From Lachnospiraceae bacterium (GTDB lineage Bacteria; Bacillota; Clostridia; Lachnospirales; Lachnospiraceae), in the NCBI GenBank assembly GCA_017465475.1, contig JAFTWC010000023.1, positions 1 through 57,076 of the forward strand: a stretch of 57,076 bases of DNA. Reading direction: 5' to 3'. A program made the translations under genes and the position numbers. This document shows, one piece after another, positions 16,664 to 25,624 of the stretch (position 1 is the stretch's first letter; the number at the start of each line of letters is the position of its first letter). Below the pieces are notes generated by a model, which was not told the DNA's origin, searched no databases, and was given only the letters and a program-made list of their open reading frames with translations.

Positions 16664-17974
16664 TTATTCTTCGCACAAAAAATATAGTCTGCCGATACGT
16701 TCTCTAATTTTCCTTGCATTCTCATCCTCCGGATTTCCTCCGGCGTTCAAATACACTAGTAAAGCAGATGCCGCATCATCCACAATTACTTCATTATACC
16801 TCATTTTTCCACACCCGTTTCTGTCCAAATACCGTCCCAAAAAGGAATCGCGATTCCACGGAACGCTTCCGTTACACGAAGCGCACCCAAAATCAATCAG
16901 TATAAACCCTTCAAGCGTTCCATCTTCCCTAGTCCTTACCATAATATTGTCTCCACGCAAATCATTATGAACGATATTCATGGAATATAACTTATCAAGT
17001 ACCTCTATCAAATAATCCCCCAAAAGCTTCCGTTCTTGTTCCGTCAAATCTCTTTCCTCAATATATCTACTCAACAAAGGCCATGTTACATATTCATACC
17101 GAATCCACCTTTTCAAATTATCGCAACAATCCATCGGCAAAAACCACGAAGTGTCCTTGGATTGCTCAAGCAATCTTTTTTGAATAAATATCTCATTGGT
17201 TACTCCTCTGTAATTTGACATTTCATTTCCTTTTAAGAAATAGGCTTTATCCTCCCTTACATCCCTAATGTAAATGCAAGCACTGGCCCCTTCTACATGA
17301 ACCATCTTCCAATCATTGCCAACCACGGAATTCTTCTTTATATAATCGAGATATCTCCCTTCATTAATTAAATAATGAGCTTTCGCAATTATACCTATTC
17401 TTTTGATTCCAAGTTTCCGCACTACTTTTCGTCTGATTTGCCCCACCGCTATCTTTTTTTTCTTAAAAGGAGATAGAACGTCCAGCAATTCTTGAGGCAA
17501 TTCCAAAATTTTATTAACCTCTATTCCATATTTTTTCTTTTTAATATATTCTGCCAGCCATCTCTTTAAATCCTCTTCACATGCATATCCCAACCTTTTT
17601 TTAATAACATGTAGAATATTATGATACAGCCAATTCTCTGTTTGAACACACACAAAGGCATAATACAAAAATACTGCAACACTATCTTCCTCATTTAACA
17701 ATGTTGCTCTATCATTTAACTTTATACCTTCCTCTTTCAGACCTTGTTCCCAAGATGTGATCCCTGCTTCTTTATAAGAAATAACTCGAATATGTCGCCT
17801 TGTTCCACGTTCCGTCACAACCGACACTTCTCCTTGCTTCTTCATTTCTTTCGAAACTGCTTTTTTCTTTTTTGTAAAAACAACTATCTCATTCGGATTT
17901 ATCAAATCATCATCAAGAATTATACAGTCTATACCCAACCGGCAAACTCTCTCGACAAATTCTTTCCTATCCAA
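16664..17974 (-). CDS. Kinase-fold protein in EPS operon (LPS-kinase/APH-like)
   Basis: 436 residues in two parts. The first ~190 residues are basic and helical with an early DDDLINPNE and no recognised domain. From ~200 there is a protein-kinase-like fold: a strand/loop ACIYIRDV...AYFLKGNE supplying the probable ATP-site Lys, then the catalytic loop IVHNDLRGDNIMV (H-N-D-x-x-x-x-N) and the metal motif IDFG. Such proteins phosphorylate sugars, lipid A or small molecules. Here a phospho-decoration of the repeat unit is the simplest inference. It sits 12 bp after the polymerase gene and 21 bp before the flippase gene, an unusual place for a kinase. Confidence 0.65.
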   Translation of the reverse strand: MDRKEFVERVCRLGIDCIILDDDLINPNEIVVFTKKKKAVSKEMKKQGEVSVVTERGTRRHIRVISYKEAGITSWEQGLKEEGIKLNDRATLLNEEDSVAVFLYYAFVCVQTENWLYHNILHVIKKRLGYACEEDLKRWLAEYIKKKKYGIEVNKILELPQELLDVLSPFKKKKIAVGQIRRKVVRKLGIKRIGIIAKAHYLINEGRYLDYIKKNSVVGNDWKMVHVEGASACIYIRDVREDKAYFLKGNEMSNYRGVTNEIFIQKRLLEQSKDTSWFLPMDCCDNLKRWIRYEYVTWPLLSRYIEERDLTEQERKLLGDYLIEVLDKLYSMNIVHNDLRGDNIMVRTREDGTLEGFILIDFGCASCNGSVPWNRDSFLGRYLDRNGCGKMRYNEVIVDDAASALLVYLNAGGNPEDENARKIRERIGRLYFLCEE

Positions 17975-17986
17975 TCTCAGTTCCTC

Positions 17987-19333
17987 CTATAACACCGCAT
18001 CCATTGTCTTACTTTCATCTCTTTTCTGCAGAACAAAGGCAAAGAATAACGCAATCATTATATACTCATACTTTAAGGTCTGCAAAGCATCCAGCCACCA
18101 CAGATTCACATAATAACACACTGTGGCAACCAACAACAACTTACAGAGCGCAGACTTATACCGAACAATACTTTTTACCATAACAACCAAAGTGGTTACC
18201 ATAAACAGTACATAAGAAATAAGTCCCGGATATGCATATTTAATATACTGTACCACATAGTAATTATCTACCGAATGTATATAAACACCGTTTATTTCCG
18301 CACCAAAACCACGCTTCACACCTCGTCCGATGAACGGATTCAACCAGTCCAATTTAAATATCTCCGGCAAATTTTCCCGGTAGCTTTCGCTGTTTTGTAA
18401 CGTCGTCACATCGGCGCCAAAATTCCCTGCCAATTCTGTCCCAAGCACCTGGTCAATCACACTGGTTATTTGCATCAGAATATAACGACCTATTCCCGTT
18501 TTATAAAACAATAATAAAAACAAACCTAATGCAAAAATAAAACACACAAGCATAAACAAAGACTTCTTTATATTGGTACGATTGCTGATTAATATAATAA
18601 CCACCACTTCAGCCAATGCAATCCCCAACGTAGATCTGGAACCGGTCAAAACAACATTTAACAACAAAAGAACCAACAATACCGGTCTTTTAAATAAATA
18701 TACCTCATTTTTTTCAAGATCCACACATGCCAGCGCAATCAGTAAAAGCAAAACAAGCCCATATCCTAATGGGTGACCGCAAGGTCCCATAACACGGTAA
18801 TGTCCGGAACGGTAACAATTGTTTACCGCCGTCGGCAGTGTTCTCAAAAATTTTAAAAACAAAGACTGCCCACATGCAAATTCCACCAATCCATAGATTC
18901 CGAAAAAGTATGCGCATGCGTTTATCCACTTAACCGCTCGCTGATACCCTATTACATAGCGAATCCCGTACACCATCATGAACAACAATAAGGCTTCAAA
19001 AAACACTAAAAAAAATGCATTTATATCTACACGGAAGACCATGGTATAACCCGCCACAATCAAATATAAAAAAAACGGATAAAAAATTTCACACCGCAAT
19101 GTTGTCTTAACAAAATGACTTAAAATCAACGGATTCAACATCATATAAACAACAAAAAGCAAATTCGCCATTCGGGCACAGGTAAGATCATACCCGATGT
19201 TTAGTCCAAAATATTGCGGCATAATAATCGTACCAAAAACAAAGAAAATATAAATCCCGTATAATACTTTTAAATTCTTTAATTCCGGTTCTTTAAGAGC
19301 AATCTGTCTTTGATCCTTAACACCTTGTAGCAT
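17987..19333 (-). CDS. Wzy-type O-antigen/EPS polymerase
   Basis: 448 residues with about 11-12 membrane helices. A large extracytoplasmic loop at residues ~300-360 contains NSESYRENLPEIFKLDWLNPFIGRG, including the GRG typical of the Wzy_C/O-antigen-ligase superfamily. Short conserved features GPCGHPLGYG and GSRSTLGIA support this call. Wzy joins undecaprenyl-linked repeat units in a block-wise manner. Wzx, Wzy and Wzz are all present in this operon, so synthesis is likely by the Wzx/Wzy route. An O-antigen ligase is a weaker alternative in a Gram-positive context. Confidence 0.85.
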   Translation of the reverse strand: MLQGVKDQRQIALKEPELKNLKVLYGIYIFFVFGTIIMPQYFGLNIGYDLTCARMANLLFVVYMMLNPLILSHFVKTTLRCEIFYPFFLYLIVAGYTMVFRVDINAFFLVFFEALLLFMMVYGIRYVIGYQRAVKWINACAYFFGIYGLVEFACGQSLFLKFLRTLPTAVNNCYRSGHYRVMGPCGHPLGYGLVLLLLIALACVDLEKNEVYLFKRPVLLVLLLLNVVLTGSRSTLGIALAEVVVIILISNRTNIKKSLFMLVCFIFALGLFLLLFYKTGIGRYILMQITSVIDQVLGTELAGNFGADVTTLQNSESYRENLPEIFKLDWLNPFIGRGVKRGFGAEINGVYIHSVDNYYVVQYIKYAYPGLISYVLFMVTTLVVMVKSIVRYKSALCKLLLVATVCYYVNLWWLDALQTLKYEYIMIALFFAFVLQKRDESKTMDAVL

Positions 19334-19387
19334 TTTTTCACCTTTCTTGGCTCTCTTACTGCCTTGTAGTTCCTTCGTGATTTCCTT

Positions 19388-20170
19388 TTACTGTTCTATT
19401 ATATCCTTCACATGACTCTTCAAAAAGTCCGGGAAATGATAACTCACATCCGAATGATTTGTGTAATCGGCTATATCTTTCTCTACACAGTATCCGGCCT
19501 CTTCCATGTCCTTTAGCATATGTACGATATGCTCCTCATACGTATGCTCTTTGTCCGAATAATGCAAATATACTTTTTGAGTCTTGATATTCGGATTTCC
19601 CTGTAACTTATTTCGCAAATAGAACTCCACTACTTCTTCTTTTTTCGCAGTGCGTTCTCCTACAATATGATTCAGAGTCTCTGTATTGCCCGCCAAAAGA
19701 TAGGTAGTCAAAAAATACTGCGGTGCCCCTACAATCATGACAGAATTCGGGATCTCTACACCGAAGTTTAATGCCGCATATCCTCCCTTACTGGAACCAC
19801 AACATACCACCTTCGTCGACTTCAATTCTCCCATTATCTTCTGAATCAGCGCCCTGGTAGCCGCTTCCTCATCAAATTTAAAATTCCCGCCGATATAGTA
19901 AGAGCCTCTGTGATCCGACGCATAGTCATCCAGAATATAGAGTCTGTTGCATTCCAGCCCATTCAACGTTCTCACATAATTGTATCTGGCACGCAAACCT
20001 GCCCTTGTACATGCACTGAATACAATAACCAGAGTATCCGCATTTTTCTCCTTCTTCAAAAGATATTTCACCCGAATACCCTTATAGCGAAACACTTTCT
20101 GTTCCCATAAAAGAATTATTTTAGTATGTATATACTCCACATACTTTCTGATTACCTTTTTGTTTATCAT
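19388..20170 (-). CDS. Alpha/beta-hydrolase-like EPS accessory protein
   Basis: About 260 residues, soluble. It has a strand TLVIVFSACTR, a nucleophile-elbow-like VVCCGSSKGGYAALNFG (G-x-S-x-G-G), and a C-terminal helix with a conserved His (near NHSDVSYHFPDF). This layout matches alpha/beta hydrolases found in capsule clusters. They may act as esterases or transferases that modify the polymer, but none of this is proven here. I prefer ATG 20170 (MINKK), 8 nt after AAGGA, over the ATG three codons upstream. It follows PssE by a few bases. Confidence 0.6.
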   Translation of the reverse strand: MINKKVIRKYVEYIHTKIILLWEQKVFRYKGIRVKYLLKKEKNADTLVIVFSACTRAGLRARYNYVRTLNGLECNRLYILDDYASDHRGSYYIGGNFKFDEEAATRALIQKIMGELKSTKVVCCGSSKGGYAALNFGVEIPNSVMIVGAPQYFLTTYLLAGNTETLNHIVGERTAKKEEVVEFYLRNKLQGNPNIKTQKVYLHYSDKEHTYEEHIVHMLKDMEEAGYCVEKDIADYTNHSDVSYHFPDFLKSHVKDIIEQ

Positions 20171-20181
20171 CTTCAACATCC

Positions 20182-20664
20182 TTATATCAATGTTTCCAAA
20201 TATTCCTCAATAGACTCCATAATCACATGGGTATTGGACACATAGGGCCGAAACTCTTTGTTACGGATTTCCCGATAATTCTCTTCAAAATCCTCCAAAT
20301 CATAACAAGCACAAATTATCTGCAACTCATCAAACTGATGCAACAACTGCAACTGATGATCATCCACATGTTCCTTATATTTTGCCAGTCGCGGCACAGC
20401 AATGACTTTCTTACCCTTTTTCACCGCGGTAATGATAACTCCGGTTCCTCCATGGGTCACCACGATGTCACACCCGTCCATAGTGGCAGCAAACTGTTCC
20501 CGGTCCATAAACCGTACATAAGGGAAATGCTTCGGAAGATAGGTACTGGCACCGATTTGTGCCGTAATCTCCTCCGTAATCACACCTTTTTCTACCAGGT
20601 TGTCCAGCTTCTGTAACAGGCGGTCAAACTGAAACTTCTGGGAACCTAACGTCACAAAAATCAT
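20182..20664 (-). CDS. PssE-like glycosyltransferase subunit (Alg13-like)
   Basis: 160 residues matching the C-terminal, donor-binding half of a GT-B (family 28) transferase: MIFVTLGSQKFQFDRLL at the start, then VVTHGGTGVIITAVKKGKKVIAVPR, which binds the UDP-sugar. Such short proteins work only with a membrane partner, the Alg14/PssD-like protein encoded directly upstream. The start codon shares one base with that gene's stop (TGATG). The pair adds the second sugar to the lipid-linked primer in several Gram-positive capsules. Confidence 0.9.
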   Translation of the reverse strand: MIFVTLGSQKFQFDRLLQKLDNLVEKGVITEEITAQIGASTYLPKHFPYVRFMDREQFAATMDGCDIVVTHGGTGVIITAVKKGKKVIAVPRLAKYKEHVDDHQLQLLHQFDELQIICACYDLEDFEENYREIRNKEFRPYVSNTHVIMESIEEYLETLI

Positions 20665-21128
20665 CAGTAAATCCCTCCTTTATAGATAGCATTCGGGTAC
20701 AGTTTTAACATTTCTTCCCATTGCACATAGAACCGGTCCGCAAAACGGTACAGAAGCTTTCCGCTTAATGTCTTGGACGTCACTTTTGCAAAGGACTCCA
20801 AATAGATTAACTTGCCTCCGAACAACTTCATAAGCAAAGCAAGCGGCACAATGGCCAACACTCCCGTAGTAATCATCACCTTAGGGCGTTCCTTAATAAT
20901 AATGCGTAGGGCGCGAAAGGAATTTCCGATGAGTTTCGGCAGAAACAATAACTCTTTTCGGTTAATTTGGGAAAGATAATAAGTCTTTACATCCGTCTTC
21001 CCCATGTTATATTCGGTTTTCTCTGTTACAAATACACTATCATACTTCTCCATCAAAGGTTTTAACATCAAAAGCTGCTCCAAATGTCCTCCGGACGAAG
21101 CCGCAAATACAATTTTCAGATTCTTCAT
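20664..21128 (-). CDS. PssD-like glycosyltransferase subunit (Alg14-like)
   Basis: 154 residues. Alg14/CpsF/PssD pattern: KIVFAASSGGHLEQLLML at the start, VFVTEKTEYN, then VMITTGVLAIVPLALLMKLFGGKLIYLES, and a C-terminal WEEMLKLYPNAIYKG. It anchors and activates the PssE-like catalytic subunit that follows. It begins 17 bp after the Wzz-like gene. As the partner is adjacent and intact, the heterodimeric transferase should be functional. Confidence 0.9.
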   Translation of the reverse strand: MKNLKIVFAASSGGHLEQLLMLKPLMEKYDSVFVTEKTEYNMGKTDVKTYYLSQINRKELLFLPKLIGNSFRALRIIIKERPKVMITTGVLAIVPLALLMKLFGGKLIYLESFAKVTSKTLSGKLLYRFADRFYVQWEEMLKLYPNAIYKGGIY

Positions 21129-21145
21129 CTTTTTATCCTTCTTTT

Positions 21146-21865
21146 CTACTTACGATACGGAATCATACCCAAAATCAATTCCTTCCGACTCTCACACTGT
21201 GCCACACTATACACTCTGGAAGATAAGAATTCCTTTATAAAAATCACCATACAAGTTAAGATAAACGCTACCGCTCCAAACAAAGCAATACATAGCGTTG
21301 CACTCATGGACTTAGCCGATGAAACTCCGTTAGCATCATCCACCACCTGTACCGTTTTCGTTCCCAATAAGTCATTGATTTCATCCGCAAATGCCCTGGA
21401 CATGGCATTGGAAATCTCTTCTACATACTCCGGGGAATCCGATACCGTAACTAAAGCAAGACGATATCCGTAGGATTTGGAATCAGAACTGGCTCCGCTA
21501 AGATAAATTCTTCCGCCGGATACCATGTTCTTTAACATCGTTCCCGTAATTCCTTCATCTTGCAAAGAAACCGCTGCACGCTCGCATACATTGGAGCTAC
21601 CCAAAAGGGATGCGTAGGTGTTCATCACTTTTACACCGTCCGTAGAATCTTCATAGGAACCGTATACCATACTGTAAATGGTGGCATAAGAACGATACTG
21701 TACACTGATTCCCACAATACTGATATACACCAAAGATGCCAACAAACCGACCAACGTCATCAATACCACTACTAACTTAAACTTCCAAAGTCTGTATAAT
21801 GCCGTTTTTATATTTTCAAACAAATCGTAATCAGCCATCTCTAACTCACGAACATCCACATTCAT
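21146..21865 (-). CDS. Wzz/CapA-type chain-length determinant
   Basis: 239 residues with an N-terminal membrane segment at ~33-55 (LVVVLMTLVGLLASLVYIS), an extracytoplasmic coiled middle, and a C-terminal membrane segment near 195-215 (LCIALFGAVAFILTCMVIFI). This two-helix layout, with an acidic cytoplasmic N-terminus DYDLFENIKTALYRLWKFK, is that of polysaccharide co-polymerases. Gram-positive versions pair with a CpsD-type BY-kinase, and one is encoded two genes upstream. It probably sets chain length of the exopolysaccharide with Wzy. Confidence 0.85.
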   Translation of the reverse strand: MNVDVRELEMADYDLFENIKTALYRLWKFKLVVVLMTLVGLLASLVYISIVGISVQYRSYATIYSMVYGSYEDSTDGVKVMNTYASLLGSSNVCERAAVSLQDEGITGTMLKNMVSGGRIYLSGASSDSKSYGYRLALVTVSDSPEYVEEISNAMSRAFADEINDLLGTKTVQVVDDANGVSSAKSMSATLCIALFGAVAFILTCMVIFIKEFLSSRVYSVAQCESRKELILGMIPYRK

Positions 21866-21878
21866 GTGTTATTCCTCC

Positions 21879-22841
21879 TTATCTCTTTTTCTTTATAATT
21901 ACAGCAGATAAAATAAAAATAGCAAGAATTAAAACACCGCTCAGAGCCAAAATCATGGTCTTCGTATCATCCGGTTCAGTAGTAGTATTATCTCCCGGCA
22001 GATTCAGCCCCGGGGTTGCATTCTCTATCTCTTTGACTTCCAATACCTTGGTGGCAATATACTCCGACTCCGTCTCGCCGTCAGCTCCTACATATTCCAT
22101 ATAAAAATCCACTGTATATTTTCCGGTTTCCGACATCTTAAAAGAAATGCTCTGAGTCTTTGTGGTTCCTGCATTCAGATTTCCGATGGAATTGGTCGCC
22201 ACCGTCTCGCCTTCACACTCCATACGAAGTACCACATCGCTTATATTCTCCTCCCCGAGCACTCGAAAATTTAAAGACACGGATGCTGTCTCTCCTACAT
22301 ACACAGTGCTTGGACCGTTGGCTGCCATCACATGGAAAATACTGTCAATTCCCACCGGTACCCTTAATACCAGTCCGTTTGAATTTTCATCAGAAACAAG
22401 TACTACTCCGAAATCCAACGTCTCAGTAGTAATACTTGTCCAGGAGTCATAGTCAAAACTAACTTCCCGGCTCTCTCCCGGCCCAAAATCTCCCAAAAAC
22501 ATTTGAGACACTGTTCCGTATACCGGCGCCACACCTTTCGGGTTCGTAATATCAACAAGTACTTGACTCGCACTTCGCGTTTCACTTAAATTCTTTAAAT
22601 GCAGGGTAAGCGTAAATCCATTCCCCGGAATAATTCTCTCACGACTTAATTCATAACGCTCTATTACAATAAACGGATCTTTCCCGTCGTCTACCACCGA
22701 CTCCTTTACTTCTTCCTCTACAGGCGAGGCTTCTTCTGTGGCCACTGTTGCATCTTCCTCTGCCCATGCCGTTACAGGTTTTAAACACAGCATCGACAAT
22801 AAACAAATCATTCCCAAACCAAACTTTATCTTTTTACTCAT
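21879..22841 (-). CDS. Secreted, membrane-anchored EPS-operon protein with CARDB-like domains
   Basis: 320 residues: signal peptide at 1-28 (GMICLLSMLCLKPVTAWA), an acidic linker, beta-rich domains, and a C-terminal membrane anchor at ~295-315 followed by KKKR. The beta-rich part has hallmarks of CARDB/NEW3-like Ig folds: GNGFTLTLHLKNLSETRS, VSFDYDSW, ETASVSLNFRV, TGKYTVDFYMEY. It overlaps the CpsD-like gene by 8 bases. It may position polymer or the export complex at the cell surface. No enzymatic motif is visible. Confidence 0.75.
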   Translation of the reverse strand: MSKKIKFGLGMICLLSMLCLKPVTAWAEEDATVATEEASPVEEEVKESVVDDGKDPFIVIERYELSRERIIPGNGFTLTLHLKNLSETRSASQVLVDITNPKGVAPVYGTVSQMFLGDFGPGESREVSFDYDSWTSITTETLDFGVVLVSDENSNGLVLRVPVGIDSIFHVMAANGPSTVYVGETASVSLNFRVLGEENISDVVLRMECEGETVATNSIGNLNAGTTKTQSISFKMSETGKYTVDFYMEYVGADGETESEYIATKVLEVKEIENATPGLNLPGDNTTTEPDDTKTMILALSGVLILAIFILSAVIIKKKR

Positions 22842-23619
22842 TCACCTGTCCTCCTCGCTTACTCTGCTTCTTTCGTCTCTTATATTTCTGGTAAGCTTCA
22901 CTCTTATGGAACTTCTGCTCGCCTCTCTTGTCCGTAAAGTAGTAATCATAATCCTTTACATTCTGGCGGTATACATCAAGGGGAATCTTATTCACAATCA
23001 TTCCGTAGTACTTCTCGGAAAACGGTGCCACCTTCCTTTTCGCATCCTTAATCTGGGCTTTTCTCGTTTCACCCAATGCAGACAGCAACACGATGCCGTC
23101 TACCATTGGGAATAAAATCTGGGCATCCGGTACAATTGCAACGGACGGTACATCCATCAAAATACACTCATAATCCTTTCTGAGACTCTCAATCAGTTCC
23201 TCCATCTTTGGGGAACACAACACTCTGGTGGAATAATCGGAATACTCCCCGCACGGCATATAAGAAAGATTCTCAATATTGGTGTCATAAATGGCATCTC
23301 TCATCTTTGCACCATCGTTTAACAGGCATTCCGCCAATCCTGTGGAGGCCTCTTCGTTTAACTTTTTATATTTAATTGCCTTACGCACATCACAGTCAAT
23401 AATCAAGGTCTTTCTCTGACTGTTGGCCATGGCAATTCCCAAGGCTATCCCTGTATAGGTAGTGCCTGCAAGAGGGGAACAGCCCGTCAGTACAATCACC
23501 TGACTGTTCTTTCCTTCTTCTCTTTTGTTAAACAAATCCACTACAATCTTATCAATGGCAGCGGTTACAATCTGTTCATCCTTTGCATACAAATTAATCA
23601 GTTTCTTATTTTCTTCCAT
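22834..23619 (-). CDS. CpsD/Wzc-like BY-kinase homologue with degenerate Walker A
   Basis: 261 residues of the MinD/BY-kinase fold. Walker A' TLIIDCDVRK (Asp75, Asp77) and Walker B CILMDVPSV are present. A Tyr-containing C-terminus (DYDYYFTDK) resembles a phosphorylation cluster. The Walker A loop, however, reads TGCSPLAGTTYT (residues 45-56), so the invariant Lys of PGxGKT/S is replaced by Thr53. This suggests loss or strong change of ATP hydrolysis and autophosphorylation, leaving a structural role with Wzz. The gene overlaps the next by 8 bp and follows a glycosyltransferase by 31 bp. Confidence 0.8.
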   Translation of the reverse strand: MEENKKLINLYAKDEQIVTAAIDKIVVDLFNKREEGKNSQVIVLTGCSPLAGTTYTGIALGIAMANSQRKTLIIDCDVRKAIKYKKLNEEASTGLAECLLNDGAKMRDAIYDTNIENLSYMPCGEYSDYSTRVLCSPKMEELIESLRKDYECILMDVPSVAIVPDAQILFPMVDGIVLLSALGETRKAQIKDAKRKVAPFSEKYYGMIVNKIPLDVYRQNVKDYDYYFTDKRGEQKFHKSEAYQKYKRRKKQSKRGGQVNE

Positions 23620-23650
23620 TTAAGCCACCTCGTTTTCCGCCGATATATTT

Positions 23651-24586
23651 CTATTTGTTTCTGTATTTCAATGCCATGTATGGTTCCACCAATACTGATT
23701 TTACACTGTGATAACAATTCAAATATCCCAAAAGCTTTATGGAATTCACCAGCTTACAATGCTCTACCAAATCTGCCCGCAGCTTGGTAGCCCGTAAAGA
23801 CTTCTCAATAAACTTAATTTTTCTCTTCTCCATCGGTATACTTTTTGCAAATTGCAGCATTCCGGTATAAGCTTCCGCCAAATCTCTCAAGAACTTCACA
23901 CGCTTGTCCTTCTGATGCATTTTACGCATGGACACATTATTTGCATGCAATCTGCGCTTAATCAACGGTTTGTGATAGGTAAAACAGCCTCTCACGCACT
24001 GCGCCATCTTCCATACATAATCGTCATGGGCCCAACCGGAAATCCAAAAGGGCTCAATCCGGTCTCTAAAGCTCTTCCGGATACACATGTCACATCCCAG
24101 GCTGGCAATGTGAACATTTCTGCTGCTTAATACAATTTCTTCTATGCTGCCGTCACCTGTCATTTTGTCCATAATCTTTTTCGGTACCGTCGGCGCATTT
24201 TCTGCAGAAGAAAAAGGCTCATAATCCGAACAAAGCAACTGTATCTTCGGATTTTCATCCAACACCCGGACCATCTCTGCTATCTTATCGGTACACCAGA
24301 TATCGTCCTGGTCCGAGAAAAAAATATACTCTCCGTTTGCTAAAGACATTGCCTTATGAAAATTATTGGCATATCCCAAGTTTGTTTCATTTTCAATTAA
24401 CTTCCACCGCTCACCCAAACCGTTTTTCTCAATATAGTCCCGAATCATGGAAACCGTCTCGTCCTTTGAACAGTCATCGCAAATAATCACTTCCTCAATC
24501 TGCATGGACTGATCCCGCAACGAATCCAACTGCTCCAACAAATAATCCACTCCGTTATAGGTGGCCATAACTACCGATGTTTTCAT
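23651..24586 (-). CDS. Family-2 glycosyltransferase
   Basis: 311 residues with a complete GT-A core: SVVMATYNGVDYLLEQLDSL, ICDDCSKDETV, NLGYANNFHKAM and FFSDQDDIW, the last being the metal-binding motif in the SDQDD variant seen in rhamnosyltransferases. With the rfb genes in this operon, transfer of dTDP-rhamnose is a fair guess. It overlaps the next upstream glycosyltransferase gene by four bases (ATGA), indicating coupled translation. Confidence 0.9.
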   Translation of the reverse strand: MKTSVVMATYNGVDYLLEQLDSLRDQSMQIEEVIICDDCSKDETVSMIRDYIEKNGLGERWKLIENETNLGYANNFHKAMSLANGEYIFFSDQDDIWCTDKIAEMVRVLDENPKIQLLCSDYEPFSSAENAPTVPKKIMDKMTGDGSIEEIVLSSRNVHIASLGCDMCIRKSFRDRIEPFWISGWAHDDYVWKMAQCVRGCFTYHKPLIKRRLHANNVSMRKMHQKDKRVKFLRDLAEAYTGMLQFAKSIPMEKRKIKFIEKSLRATKLRADLVEHCKLVNSIKLLGYLNCYHSVKSVLVEPYMALKYRNK

Positions 24587-25602
24587 GTGTATTCCCTCTT
24601 AAATCTGTTTGTAATGCGAAACAAAACCAACACAACATATGCCGTAACCTTATTTATTCCCTTCATATACAACGAAAGCTTCCCATGCTTCATATACGGA
24701 TTCTTCCGGTAATCCGGAAAATGTTGCCGGATAAACGCCAGTGTTTCCTTCACCAACTCACAGGCATCCCCGAACTTTCCCACTTTGCTGACCCGCTGTA
24801 AGGAACTGCACAGTAAAATTCTTACGCAAAAGTACTCCAGTTCCTTCCTGTATTCCTCCCGGAATCCGTGTTCGTTGTAATAATCAATACTTGTCTTCAG
24901 CACCGGGAAAATATGTCTGACCCGTTCCTTCTTAAAGGTGGCCATGGTAGAGTTGCTGTGACGAAGTCTTACCGCCAAAGCTTCCTCAATGACTCCCAAT
25001 TTCTTAACGTGAGGAATCAAATTCAAATAAAATGCCGTATCTTCATAAATGTACCCTTCCGGAAATGTCACACCGGAACGCACCATTATCTCTCGTTTAT
25101 AAAGATGTAAAAAGGGCGATGCCAATCCTCCGAAAAACATGTCCTTTGTCTGTTTGGCAACCTTAGATGCCACATACGGCTCCAACACCACTTCTTTTCC
25201 GTCTCTGTATGTGATATCTGTGTATCCGCAGGCCACATAATCGCAATTCTGCTCCGCTGCCTTCCGGTATAGTTTTTCAAACATTTCCTCCCGGACAAAA
25301 TCGTCCGAGTCCAGAAACCCGATATAGTCTCCGGTACAAACACCCAATGCCAGATTACGCGCAGAAGCCTGACCGCCGTTTTTCTTATGAATCACCACAA
25401 CCTTTTCCGGATACGCTTTTTTATACTCTTCCAAAATTTCCCCGCAACTGTCCGTAGAACCGTCATTCACTGCCACAATCTCAATTTCAGCTAAAGTCTG
25501 ATTCAACAATGAATCCAAACATTTTCTCAAATACTTTTCCGTATTGTACACCGGTACAATCACACTAACCTTCGGTCGCTTCTCCTGTCCGGTATTTTGC
25601 AT
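24583..25602 (-). CDS. Family-2 glycosyltransferase
   Basis: 339 residues. GT-A core: SVIVPVYNTEKYLRKCLDSL, VNDGSTDSCG, ASARNLAL and FLDSDDFV. A helical, basic C-terminal part ends in a short hydrophobic stretch (VTAYVVLVLFRI) that may touch the membrane. It lies 22 bp after the beta-helix lipoprotein gene. Substrates cannot be assigned. Confidence 0.9.
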   Translation of the reverse strand: MQNTGQEKRPKVSVIVPVYNTEKYLRKCLDSLLNQTLAEIEIVAVNDGSTDSCGEILEEYKKAYPEKVVVIHKKNGGQASARNLALGVCTGDYIGFLDSDDFVREEMFEKLYRKAAEQNCDYVACGYTDITYRDGKEVVLEPYVASKVAKQTKDMFFGGLASPFLHLYKREIMVRSGVTFPEGYIYEDTAFYLNLIPHVKKLGVIEEALAVRLRHSNSTMATFKKERVRHIFPVLKTSIDYYNEHGFREEYRKELEYFCVRILLCSSLQRVSKVGKFGDACELVKETLAFIRQHFPDYRKNPYMKHGKLSLYMKGINKVTAYVVLVLFRITNRFKREYT

Positions 25603-25624
25603 CTTTTGTCACCGCCTTTCGAAT

